From the NCBI GenBank assembly GCA_900546785.1, contig URED01000003.1:7749-71748 (forward strand): DNA of 64,000 nt. The letters run 5' to 3'. The notes below the pieces were generated by a model. The model was not told the DNA's origin and ran no database searches. It worked only from the letters and a program-made list of their open reading frames with translations. Positions 25,559 through 33,854 of this stretch are shown here, one piece after another; position 1 is the first letter of the stretch, and each line of letters starts with the position of its first letter. The translations under genes and the position numbers were made by a program. Source of the DNA: an uncultured Oscillospiraceae bacterium. GTDB lineage: Bacteria > Bacillota > Clostridia > Oscillospirales > Acutalibacteraceae.

Positions 25559-25831
25559 TTATTTTACGGCGTTCTTAAGAGCCGCACCTGCCTTAAAGGA
25601 AGGAACCTTTGAAGCGGGGATCTCGATCGTTTCACCGGTGCGGGGATTTTTGCCGGTGCGGGCAGCGCGCTCTTTAACCTCAAATGTACCGAAGCCGACA
25701 AGCGCAACCTTATCGCCGTCTGCAAGAGCTTCTGTTACAGCATCAAGAACAGCTTTAACAGCGGCTTCTGCGTCTTTCTTTGAAAGTTCTGCTTTTGCAG
25801 CTACAGCTGCAACGAGTTCAGTTTTGTTCAT
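25559..25831 (-). CDS. hup: Histone-like DNA-binding protein HU
   Basis: 90 residues, complete HU: N-terminal helices [26 protein letters not shown], then the DNA-binding arm [22 protein letters not shown] with the conserved PRTGE and the proline that inserts between base pairs. Bends and compacts DNA as a dimer. Its ATG abuts the mazG stop (TAA then ATG), with GAGGAAAAT inside the mazG end as ribosome site, so translation is coupled. A strong terminator follows, which would let HU be made in excess of the later sporulation genes. Confidence 0.97.
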   Translation of the reverse strand: MNKTELVAAVAAKAELSKKDAEAAVKAVLDAVTEALADGDKVALVGFGTFEVKERAARTGKNPRTGETIEIPASKVPSFKAGAALKNAVK

Positions 25832-26659
25832 TTAATTTTCCTCCGTTTTAGCCTTTTCGGCAAATTTTATCTTTGCTTCGTTCCAAAGGGAATCCAAAAC
25901 TTCCAAAGAAGATGTTTTCATATCTATACCGCGCTCCTCGGCAAGTCTTTCAACGATCAAATATCTGCCTAAAAACTTATCCGTTGCGCCGGTAAGCGCT
26001 TCTTCGCTGTCTGCACCGATAAAACGCGAAACGTTTACGCAGGAAAACAGCAGATCGCCGAATTCATCTTCTATTTCAGCCTGATCTCCCCCGGTCAAAG
26101 CATTTTTCAACTCATTAATCTCCTCAGGCAGCTTTTGGAAAGCGCCCTCGGCGCTGCTCCAGTCAAAGCCCGCTTTAGCGGCCTTTTGCTGCACCTTTTG
26201 CGCCCGCATTAACGCGGGAAATTCACGCGGCACTTTGAGCATGGATTCGCTCTGTTTTTTCATGCCCTTTGATCTCAGCTTGATCTCATCCCATCTTTCA
26301 AGAGCCTCGGCACTGTTTTGAGCAGATTGATTGCCGAACACATGGGGATGCCGCTCAACAAGCTTTTTACAAAGCTCGTCAACAACGGCCGCAAAATCAA
26401 AATTGCCCTTTTCGCGCTCCATTTCGCAATGAAGCATGATCTGAAGCAAAACATCGCCAAGCTCCTCGCGCAGACCGCTGACGCTTTTTTGATTGATTGC
26501 CTCAATGACCTCATACGTTTCCTCAATAAAATTCTTTTTTATTGATTCATGGGTCTGCTTCCTATCCCAAGGGCAGCCGCCGGGTGAACGAAGAACGGTG
26601 ATAAGGCGGATCAGATCATGGATATCGTAATTATCTTTAATTTCAAAATCCACCGACAC
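25832..26659 (-). CDS. mazG: Nucleoside triphosphate pyrophosphohydrolase MazG
   Basis: Hydrolyses (d)NTPs to monophosphates and pyrophosphate, removing abnormal nucleotides. 275 residues with two MazG domains: the first with LRSPGGCPWDRKQTHESIKKNFIEETYEV (about 23-52; EExxE metal site) and GDVLLQIMLHCE, the second after about 170 with EDEFGDLLFSCVNVSRF. The tetrapyrrole methylase domain fused to MazG in Bacillus YabN is missing here, so this is the short form. It lies between spoVB and hup in the conserved sporulation block. Confidence 0.93.
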   Translation of the reverse strand: MSVDFEIKDNYDIHDLIRLITVLRSPGGCPWDRKQTHESIKKNFIEETYEVIEAINQKSVSGLREELGDVLLQIMLHCEMEREKGNFDFAAVVDELCKKLVERHPHVFGNQSAQNSAEALERWDEIKLRSKGMKKQSESMLKVPREFPALMRAQKVQQKAAKAGFDWSSAEGAFQKLPEEINELKNALTGGDQAEIEDEFGDLLFSCVNVSRFIGADSEEALTGATDKFLGRYLIVERLAEERGIDMKTSSLEVLDSLWNEAKIKFAEKAKTEEN

Positions 26660-26728
26660 CTTATCACCCTTAATCAGATTAATTTGTTTGAATTAATAAT
26701 ACTATAAATCGGCTTCAAAAGCAAGTGT

Positions 26729-28420
26729 TTAAGCCATTTTTTTACAATGTTGTAAAACTTTTAGCTCTGACAGTTCGATCGTTTTTGACATAATAATCAA
26801 TATTGTTAAAACCGCCGCATAAATAATACTTAAAACAACAAAATCGGCAGTTTCATTGCCGAAATCAAACAGCCCGTGAAACGTAAAATACGCGGCGGCA
26901 TAGGCCGCGCCCGAGCAGCAGAGCGGTTTAACAATCATATTTCCGAACCGGAATTTTACGTCGGCATATTTTGAAAGGATAAAAAGATTGCATATCAAAA
27001 TAACACTATACCCGACTATATCGGAGATTGCGGCTCCGTAAATATTGATCTTCGCGTTTGAAACGAGCACGAAATTTAAAGCGATACGTATAACGGCGGC
27101 AGCAAGGAACGAAGGTATGCTTTTTGCGGCACAGCCGATTGCCTGCACGGAAAAAACAACAGTGCCCGAAAGGCAGAACAAAAGCATTGTAAAACCGTAC
27201 AGGCGCACAAGACCGAAACAGCCTATAACGATATCGTAATTTGACGAGCCGTATAAAAAGCGCAAAAGATACCCTGCGCAAAGAGAAAGATAAAATCCGC
27301 CGCCGATAGCGATGAGCGAGGTATATTTGAAAATGCTGTTAATCAGGGACGACAGATAGGCTCGCCTGCCCGATTCATATGCGGATGTAAGCGCCGGTAC
27401 GGCGGCAACGCCGAGCGCCATAGTGAAGCCCGGGAACAGCATTTTAAGATCATTGGCAGAAGAAAAAAGCCCGTAAATATAGGTCAGCACATCTTCGTCC
27501 CCCGTGCCGCTTATTGAAAGGCTTTGCGAATATGCAGATTTCAGCTGATCAAAATCGCACATGGAAAGGCAATACTGTATGGACGCATTATCCAGAAACG
27601 AGGATACGCTTTGGATCAGCGTGGAGGCAACGATGGGCAGGCAGAAGGAGACGAGCTCACGCATTTCGGGCAGCGCGGAGCCTTTTACGCGCGGGTATAA
27701 AGGCGAATATTTAAGACGCACATAGGCGCTGCAATAGATCCAGCACAGCAGCGCGCCCACGGACGCACCGGCAACTGCCGCAGCTGCTGTAAAGGGATAG
27801 ATACAGGAAAGCGCCTGCTGCGCATCAAGGCACGCCGTACCCAAAACGGTGCCGGTTTCAAGATAGGACGAATACAGAGCGCCCATAACATATTTTGAAA
27901 AGAGCAGCCCGAAAACGGTTTTGAACACCGCCTCTATGACCTGCCCCACCGAAGTGGACACCATATTCATATGCCCCTCTGCAAACGCTCTGCTTAACGC
28001 GGCGGCAGCCGAAAAAAGAACGGCGGGCGCCATTGCAAAGATTGCTGGTATGCTTTTTGGGGACGCGACTGCCTGCGCATACGGGCGGGCAAGAAGAAGC
28101 ATCAGCGCCGTGCCCGCAATTCCGAGCATAAAAAAGAGCAGAGAAGCGCCTTTTTTGATCTTATATACCTTTGCGGGGTCATTTTTTTCTCTGTACTTAC
28201 TGATAAGATGCGTAAGCGCCACCGGCAGCGCGCCCATAATGACGGCGTGCATGGGCATAAAGATATTATATGCCGTATTGAAATAACCGCGCCCAGTTGC
28301 GCCGATAAACGCAGTTAACGGGATCTTGTATACAGCGCTTATTATTTTTATGATAACGGAAGCCGCAAGCAGCAAAACGGCGGAATTGATATATTTTTGC
28401 TTTAGATTATTCAATCTCAT
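26729..28420 (-). CDS. spoVB: MOP-family flippase, SpoVB/YabM type
   Basis: Polytopic membrane protein of about 563 residues with roughly 14 hydrophobic segments, oligosaccharide-flippase (MATE_MurJ-like) family. SpoVB is needed for spore cortex peptidoglycan; YabM and MurJ relatives flip lipid-linked wall precursors. The open frame extends to 28444, but that would start within a terminator hairpin; the ATG at 28420 giving MRLNNLKQKYINSAVLL matches the family N-terminus. Next genes mazG, hup, rqcP, yabP, yabQ confirm the neighbourhood. Whether it acts in vegetative cells too is open. Confidence 0.87.
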   Translation of the reverse strand: MRLNNLKQKYINSAVLLLAASVIIKIISAVYKIPLTAFIGATGRGYFNTAYNIFMPMHAVIMGALPVALTHLISKYREKNDPAKVYKIKKGASLLFFMLGIAGTALMLLLARPYAQAVASPKSIPAIFAMAPAVLFSAAAALSRAFAEGHMNMVSTSVGQVIEAVFKTVFGLLFSKYVMGALYSSYLETGTVLGTACLDAQQALSCIYPFTAAAAVAGASVGALLCWIYCSAYVRLKYSPLYPRVKGSALPEMRELVSFCLPIVASTLIQSVSSFLDNASIQYCLSMCDFDQLKSAYSQSLSISGTGDEDVLTYIYGLFSSANDLKMLFPGFTMALGVAAVPALTSAYESGRRAYLSSLINSIFKYTSLIAIGGGFYLSLCAGYLLRFLYGSSNYDIVIGCFGLVRLYGFTMLLFCLSGTVVFSVQAIGCAAKSIPSFLAAAVIRIALNFVLVSNAKINIYGAAISDIVGYSVILICNLFILSKYADVKFRFGNMIVKPLCCSGAAYAAAYFTFHGLFDFGNETADFVVLSIIYAAVLTILIIMSKTIELSELKVLQHCKKMA

Positions 28421-28426
28421 CACCAA

Positions 28427-28462
28427 TAAAAAAAGGCAGCGCAAATTTGCACTGCCTTTAAA
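28427..28462 (-). terminator. Terminator abutting the spoVB start
   Basis: Stem AAAGGCAGTGCAAA/TTTGCGCTGCCTTT on the minus strand followed by seven T, ending about seven bases before the spoVB ATG. It ends the 28495 gene transcript. Confidence 0.82.
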
Positions 28463-28494
28463 ATAACTGCTTTAAAATTCTCTCTATATTGCGA

Positions 28495-29034
28495 TCACTC
28501 TTCTTCGCTCTGCGGCTGCTCGGGCGCGGTTTCGCCGCTGACCTCCGTGAAATCCGTGGTTATTTCAGTTGAGGAATCATATGCCGCGCCTGATTTAACG
28601 GAAAGCTGGACTGCTCTGAAAAAGTCCTTTGCCTGCTGAACGATAACGTCGCGCGCCTCCTTGGAAGCGGTTTTGACTTCGTTTTTAAATTCCTCGGCGC
28701 CTTTTTTGAAATCCTCTGCGTCTTTGTTTTTTGCCTCTTCAAGCTCTGCATTCAGAGATTCTGTTTTCTCCTTTAAAGCAGAGATATCGGCAATACATCC
28801 GGCATAATCATTTTCATCAACATCATTGCCGAGATATGCCTCAAACTGAAGCCTGCCGAACTTTTCATAAGCCTTGGCAAGCTTGGATTTTGAATCCATA
28901 TATTCTATTCTTTTTCTTGAAAGCTCAAGATACATTGCGCCTTTTTTATTAAGCGTTTCCGCAACGTTTCTGGTTTTTGAAAACATATCCTCAAAATTTG
29001 TGAATTTCTGCGTATTGCCGTCTTGCTTTGGCAT
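28495..29034 (-). CDS. Coiled-coil protein of unknown function
   Basis: 179 residues, highly charged and soluble. Predicted helices from about 15 to 150, with a coiled-coil stretch rich in Lys/Glu (about 80-125, EELEEAKNKDAEDFKKGAEEF-like composition) and an acidic, proline-containing tail (ETAPEQPQSEEE). No cysteine motif, no membrane segment except possibly none. It is a single-gene unit with its own promoter (29058-29086) and terminator (28427-28462). Possibly a cytoskeletal or phasin-like scaffold, but I do not recognise a family. Confidence 0.75.
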   Translation of the reverse strand: MPKQDGNTQKFTNFEDMFSKTRNVAETLNKKGAMYLELSRKRIEYMDSKSKLAKAYEKFGRLQFEAYLGNDVDENDYAGCIADISALKEKTESLNAELEEAKNKDAEDFKKGAEEFKNEVKTASKEARDVIVQQAKDFFRAVQLSVKSGAAYDSSTEITTDFTEVSGETAPEQPQSEEE

Positions 29035-29057
29035 AATAACATCCCCCTGTCAATAAC

Positions 29058-29086
29058 AGTATATTACATTATGAATAATAATGCAA
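29058..29086 (-). promoter_or_regulatory. Promoter for the coiled-coil protein gene
   Basis: Minus strand TTGCAT (29081-29086), 17-base spacer, TATACT (29058-29063), followed by AGGGGGAT ribosome site and ATG. Confidence 0.65.
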
Positions 29087-29102
29087 TACAAAATGTAATA
29101 AT

Positions 29103-30551
29103 TTAAGTATTGTTTACCGATTTTTTATAAAATTCACTGATTTTTTGCTTTCTTGAAAGGATATCGGTAAAACGCCCTATATATTCATATGGATATTTAT
29201 AGTTATAAATGCGTTCAATTTTCCCGCTTTCCGGCGCTTTCAGCCGGGTAACGCCGCCTGCTCCCGCCGCAAGCACGGTATGCGTTTCGTCCATCATAAA
29301 AACATTATATAGGCAATCATGCCCGGGTCTGCACCAGCCGGTGTTTTCAAGATTGCCGACCGCCTTTCCCTGCTTATACATATAATAAGGCGTATAACCG
29401 GCTTTTGAGAGTGTGCGAATGCTGAAATCCACCATTTGACACGCAAGCGCCCTGTTCGGCATGCCGTGAGCGGTCAGAAAAGCGCCTGTTTTGAGGCAGA
29501 GCGTGTGTACGGTTATATTTGACGGAGCAAGCTCTACAGCTGTTTTTACGCTGCTTTTAAAGGAATCGAAAGTATCGCCCGGAAGCGCGGCGATCAGATC
29601 CATATTGATATCCTTAAATCCGCATTTTACCGCGGTTTCATATGCCGAAAGCGTTTGTGCCGAGGTGTGCCGCCTGCCGATGGCATTCAAAACAGAATCA
29701 TTGAAAGTCTGCGGATTTATACTGATTCTGCCCACGCCGGCGGCTTTCAGCGTATTCAGCTTTTCCGCCGTAACGGTATCCGGTCTGCCCGCCTCAACCG
29801 TATATTCGCGCAGGGTGGAAAGATCAAAATTGTTTTCTACGGCGCGTAAGACGAGCGAGAGCTGAGCGGCACTGAGCGTTGTTGGCGTGCCGCCGCCGAA
29901 GTAGACAGTTTCCAGACGCAGGCCGAGCTTTTTTGCGTATCTGCCGGTTTCCTCAAGCTCTTTGCAAAGAAGCGCAACATAATCGTCCAGCAAGCCGGAG
30001 GCGCGCTCTATACTGTGTGAAACGAAGGAGCAATACGAGCATCTTGACGGGCAAAACGGAATGGAAACATAAAGCGAAAAGCTGTCATTTTGAGAAAGCG
30101 CAATGATCTTATCTTCGCTTTTTGCAACATCACAAACGAGCATCAGCTTATCCTCGCCGACCAAATAACGATCTCTTAAAACACGCTTTGCATATTCACG
30201 CGAGTCTTTTGAAACAAGAGAATGATAAAATTTTGCGGGACGCACGCCGTAGAGGATCCCCCACGGGTATGTATCCCCGGTGGCTTTTGAAAGCACGCTG
30301 TAAAACAGGCGCGACAGGGCGTTTTTTTCATCCTCATCCGAACGGACCGTGCGCGTTTCCTGCGTTTTAACGCCGTTAATATCCGCTGCAACCGTGATAT
30401 TTCCACCGTTTACAGCCGTATATACAAGTATGCCGCCGTATTCGCCCTTTGGCATATGCGGCAGCATTTCTATTTTTTCATAAGGGAAAAAATTCTCTGC
30501 TAAATTTTCGGTATCATAGGAATAACCGTGGTTTTCATTTACTAATATCAT
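29103..30551 (-). CDS. hemZ: Radical SAM coproporphyrinogen dehydrogenase-like protein HemZ
   Basis: 482 residues. An N-terminal extension of about 160 residues precedes the radical SAM core, as in Bacillus HemZ. The cluster motif CPSRCSYC (CX3CX2C) follows SLYVSIPF; then TVYFGGGTPTTLS, EAGRPDTVT and RISINPQTFND of the HemN family. HemN/HemZ oxidise coproporphyrinogen III to protoporphyrinogen without oxygen, but many HemN-like proteins do other chemistry (for example HemW, heme chaperone), and no other heme gene is nearby. It is the last gene of the long his-recJ-relA train and starts three bases after the MBL hydrolase. Confidence 0.85.
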   Translation of the reverse strand: MILVNENHGYSYDTENLAENFFPYEKIEMLPHMPKGEYGGILVYTAVNGGNITVAADINGVKTQETRTVRSDEDEKNALSRLFYSVLSKATGDTYPWGILYGVRPAKFYHSLVSKDSREYAKRVLRDRYLVGEDKLMLVCDVAKSEDKIIALSQNDSFSLYVSIPFCPSRCSYCSFVSHSIERASGLLDDYVALLCKELEETGRYAKKLGLRLETVYFGGGTPTTLSAAQLSLVLRAVENNFDLSTLREYTVEAGRPDTVTAEKLNTLKAAGVGRISINPQTFNDSVLNAIGRRHTSAQTLSAYETAVKCGFKDINMDLIAALPGDTFDSFKSSVKTAVELAPSNITVHTLCLKTGAFLTAHGMPNRALACQMVDFSIRTLSKAGYTPYYMYKQGKAVGNLENTGWCRPGHDCLYNVFMMDETHTVLAAGAGGVTRLKAPESGKIERIYNYKYPYEYIGRFTDILSRKQKISEFYKKSVNNT

Positions 30552-30554
30552 AAT

Positions 30555-31169
30555 TTATCTCATATACGGATTATTTGACTTTTCAAAGGCGATCGTTGTG
30601 GCACGGTCATGGCCGGGAAAGACCTTTAAAGAACCGTCAAGAGCCGAAAGGCGCTTTAAGCTTTGCATCATTTCTGTTGACGAGCCGCCGGGAAAATCCG
30701 TTCTGCCGCAGGAGCAGAAAAACAGGGTATCGCCGGTGAAGATGCAGCCATCCAGCAGATAACAGACACTGCCCTTTGTGTGCCCCGGCGTGGAAAGCAC
30801 CTTTATCTTGGTGCTGCCGAGCACAAGCTCGCTGCCCTCGTCCACGAGGATATCCGCATCTGCTTTTTCCGGCGTGCTGCCCATAAACGCACCCAGATTG
30901 AGCTTGCCGGATGAGAGCATAGGCTCATCCTGCCTGCTGACTACGACCTTTGCACCGTATACGCGCTTGATTGCGGCAACGCCGCCGATATGGTCAAAGT
31001 GGCCGTGCGTGAGCAGGATATATTCAAGTTTGGCGTCTCCGATAAAGCCGCGCATCTCAGGCGAATCTGCAGGGCAGTCCACCAGCGCGCTCAGACCGCT
31101 TTCGGTATCTGTAACCATGTAACAATTCGCGTTCATGCCGCCGAGGTAGATAGATCTGACTTCTGCCAT
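30555..31169 (-). CDS. MBL-fold hydrolase, glyoxalase II-like
   Basis: 204 residues with the binuclear zinc motif LTHGHFDHIGG (HxHxDH, about residues 53-63), TPGHTKGSVCYL (second His), FTGDTLFFCSCGRTDFPGGSS (bridging Asp) and FPGHDRATTI (last His). This is the YcbL/hydroxyacylglutathione hydrolase-like family; the true substrate in Clostridia is unknown since most lack glutathione. In Firmicutes it commonly follows dtd and relA, as here (30 bases after dtd). Confidence 0.9.
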   Translation of the reverse strand: MAEVRSIYLGGMNANCYMVTDTESGLSALVDCPADSPEMRGFIGDAKLEYILLTHGHFDHIGGVAAIKRVYGAKVVVSRQDEPMLSSGKLNLGAFMGSTPEKADADILVDEGSELVLGSTKIKVLSTPGHTKGSVCYLLDGCIFTGDTLFFCSCGRTDFPGGSSTEMMQSLKRLSALDGSLKVFPGHDRATTIAFEKSNNPYMR

Positions 31170-31199
31170 AGTGATATCCTTTCATCAAAACAGTTTTCA

Positions 31200-31652
31200 T
31201 CATTTAAGTAAAGCACTGTCTAAAATAATAGTGACGGGGCCGTCGTTGAGCAGCTCCACCTGCATATCCGCGCCGAAAACGCCCGTTTCAACACGCGAAA
31301 CGCCGCTTTGCTTCAGACCTGCGGTAAAATATTCATACAGTCTGTTTGCCTCTTCGGGCGGAGCTGAGGGCGTAAAGCTGGGGCGCCTGCCGTGTGAACA
31401 GTCCGCGCACAAGGTGAACTGCGAGACCACAAGCATCTCCCCGCCTATATCCACGGAGGACAGATTCATTTTACCGTTTTCATCTTCAAAAATACGCAGA
31501 TTTACGATCTTTTTTACAAGCTTATCCGCCTCTTTTTCATCATCGCCCGCCATAACGCCAAGCAAGATCAAAAAGCCTGTATTACAGCTGCCGACGGTTT
31601 TGCCGCCGACCTTGACGCTTGCGTGGGAAACACGCTGGATCACGGCTTTCAC
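31200..31652 (-). CDS. dtd: D-aminoacyl-tRNA deacylase
   Basis: 150 residues, full family length. Removes D-amino acids (and glycine mischarged on tRNA-Ala) from tRNA. The signature elements are visible: [15 protein letters not shown] at the N-terminus, the catalytic SQFTLCAD motif (about 78-85) and [15 protein letters not shown] with the cross-subunit Gly-Pro region altered to SAPP. Dimeric cytoplasmic enzyme. It follows relA after 15 bases, the conserved order relA-dtd of Firmicutes. Confidence 0.95.
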   Translation of the reverse strand: MKAVIQRVSHASVKVGGKTVGSCNTGFLILLGVMAGDDEKEADKLVKKIVNLRIFEDENGKMNLSSVDIGGEMLVVSQFTLCADCSHGRRPSFTPSAPPEEANRLYEYFTAGLKQSGVSRVETGVFGADMQVELLNDGPVTIILDSALLK

Positions 31653-31667
31653 AAACTTTCACCGCCT

Positions 31668-33854
31668 TTATACATTCGTTCTTTCAATATGATAAACGCC
31701 CTCGATCTTCCTTATAATTCTGACAATATTATCAAGATGCTCCTTGCTGCTCACGGCTACGGTAAGCGTTGTGAGGCAGTTGCCGTCATTTATGGGACGG
31801 GCGTTTATGGAATGGATCTTGACATGCATATTCATAAGCGTGCTGGTAATATCCAGCACGATACCGTCCCTGTCGATCGCATAAACGTCAAGCGTTGACT
31901 GCGTTTCGATCTTGACGGAATCATCCCAATACGCATGGATCCACCTTTCCGGCTCCGCGCAGTGCTCCAGATCCTGAGGCACGTTCACACAGTTTCTTCT
32001 GTGAATGGAAAGGCCGTGACCTCTTGTTATAAAACCTATGATCTCCTCGCCCGGGAGCGGGTTGCAGCAGCGCGCCATTTTGATCAGGCAGTTATCTATG
32101 CCTTCAACGATAACGCCGTTTGAGGAAGAATTTTTGCGCGGTCTGTCCACAATATTCGAGAGCTGCGGCTTTTCCGGCTCTTTTTCTTTCCAGTTTTTAT
32201 TATATTCGTCCTTTATGCCGGGCATGAGGCGGTTGATCTGAATGCCGCCGTAGCCGACGGCAGCGTAGAATTCATCTACATGCGCGAAATGCTGCTTTTC
32301 CGATATGCGCTTTATGAATTCATCATATTTCGCGCCGCTGAGGCCTATAAAATTACGGCGCAGTTCCCGTTTGACGGACGCCTTGCCCTCTTCAATATTT
32401 TCTTCTCTTCTCTCTTTTTTGAACCAGGAGCGGATCTTACTGCGCGCCTCTCCCGTTTTTACGATGGAGAGCCAGTCGCGGCTGGGGCCTTTTCCCTGCT
32501 GATTTGTTGTTAAGATCTCTATTCTTTCGCCTGTTTTGATCTGATAATCAAGCGGTACGATACGCCCGTCCACCTTGGCGCCGACCATTTTATTGCCGAC
32601 GGCGGAATGGATCGCATACGCAAAATCAATAACGGTTGAACCTGTGGGCAGGCTTTTTATATCGCCCTTGGGGGTGAAGACATATACCTCTTCCACAGAG
32701 AGATCGCCTTTTATGCTGGCAACAAGATCCTCTGCCGTATCCGTGGATTCGCCCGTTTCTATCATTCTGTGGATCCAGGAAAGTTTTTCATCCAGCGCGT
32801 CCTTGCCGCCCTTGCCGAGTTTGTATTTCCAGTGCGCGGCGATACCGTATTCCGCCGTGCGGTGCATTTCCCACGTTCTGATCTGTATCTCAAACGGAAT
32901 ACCGTCTTTGGAAAGCACGGTAGTATGCAAAGACTGATACATATTCGGCTTGGGGGTGGAAATATAATCCTTGAACCTGCCCGGTATGGGCTTGAACATA
33001 TCATGAACAATCCCCAGCGCGTTATAGCAGTCTATCATGGTATCAACGATGATCCTGACAGCGTAGATATCATATATTTCCTCAAAGGATTTGCCTTTGA
33101 TATAAACTTTTCGGAAAATGCCGTGAACGGATTTCACGCGCGAGGTGATCGCTGCGTTTTTGATCAGCGGCGTAATGCGTTCCTGAATCTGCGCTTTGAT
33201 ATCGTTTAAAAAGCGCTCGCCCTCCTCCTTTTTCATGGAAAGGTTATTTTCTATCTCCTGATAGGCGATAGGATCCAGATAGCGCACGGCAAGATCCTCA
33301 AGCTCATCTTTAATGGCACGGATACCGAGGCGGTGCGCGATAGGCGCATAAATTTCCAGCGTTTCAAGGCTTTTTTCACGCTGTTTATAATCCGGCATGA
33401 ACTGCAGGGTGCGCATATTATGCAATCTGTCCGCAAGCTTGATGATGATAACGCGCACATCTTTATTCATGGCGATGAACATTTTTCGGATATTTTCCGC
33501 CTGCACTTCCTCTCTGGTGGAAAGCGGGATCTTACCGAGTTTAGTAACGCCGTCCACGAGCAGAGCGACCTCATCGCCAAAGGTTTCCCTTATAAAATCA
33601 ATGCTTACCTTGGTATCTTCTACAACATCGTGAAGCAGCGCGGAAATGATACACTCGTTGTCCATACCGAAGTTAAAAAGGATCTGCGCAACGGCAACGG
33701 GGTGCATGATATAAGGCTCGCCGGAACGGCGTTTCTGATCCTGATGCGCCGCTTTTGCAATATCATATGCTTTTTTGATCTTTTCACAATCATACTGCGG
33801 ATTCTGCTTTACCTGCTCGTAAAAAGCGGCGAAGCCGTCGTCAAAATCACTCAA
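31668..33854 (-). CDS. relA: Bifunctional (p)ppGpp synthetase/hydrolase
   Basis: Long RSH protein of 728 residues. Domains in order: HD hydrolase (HPVAVAQILFNFG, LLHDVVEDT at about 73-81, and ADRLHNMRTLQ), synthetase (about 230-340, with YIKGKSFEEIYDIYAVRIIV and KPNMYQSLHTTV), TGS (about 395-455), helical/zinc-finger region with CCNPLPGEEIIGFITRG and a C-terminal ACT domain (about 650-728). Both active sites look intact, so it should make and destroy (p)ppGpp. It overlaps the recJ end by eight bases and lies in one run with his genes, linking the amino-acid starvation alarm to amino-acid synthesis. Confidence 0.96.
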   Translation of the reverse strand: MSDFDDGFAAFYEQVKQNPQYDCEKIKKAYDIAKAAHQDQKRRSGEPYIMHPVAVAQILFNFGMDNECIISALLHDVVEDTKVSIDFIRETFGDEVALLVDGVTKLGKIPLSTREEVQAENIRKMFIAMNKDVRVIIIKLADRLHNMRTLQFMPDYKQREKSLETLEIYAPIAHRLGIRAIKDELEDLAVRYLDPIAYQEIENNLSMKKEEGERFLNDIKAQIQERITPLIKNAAITSRVKSVHGIFRKVYIKGKSFEEIYDIYAVRIIVDTMIDCYNALGIVHDMFKPIPGRFKDYISTPKPNMYQSLHTTVLSKDGIPFEIQIRTWEMHRTAEYGIAAHWKYKLGKGGKDALDEKLSWIHRMIETGESTDTAEDLVASIKGDLSVEEVYVFTPKGDIKSLPTGSTVIDFAYAIHSAVGNKMVGAKVDGRIVPLDYQIKTGERIEILTTNQQGKGPSRDWLSIVKTGEARSKIRSWFKKERREENIEEGKASVKRELRRNFIGLSGAKYDEFIKRISEKQHFAHVDEFYAAVGYGGIQINRLMPGIKDEYNKNWKEKEPEKPQLSNIVDRPRKNSSSNGVIVEGIDNCLIKMARCCNPLPGEEIIGFITRGHGLSIHRRNCVNVPQDLEHCAEPERWIHAYWDDSVKIETQSTLDVYAIDRDGIVLDITSTLMNMHVKIHSINARPINDGNCLTTLTVAVSSKEHLDNIVRIIRKIEGVYHIERTNV

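Noticed and set aside
25832-26659. Fused tetrapyrrole methylase-MazG protein as in Bacillus YabN
   Set aside because: The 275-residue product has only the MazG part and begins directly with it; no methylase domain upstream.
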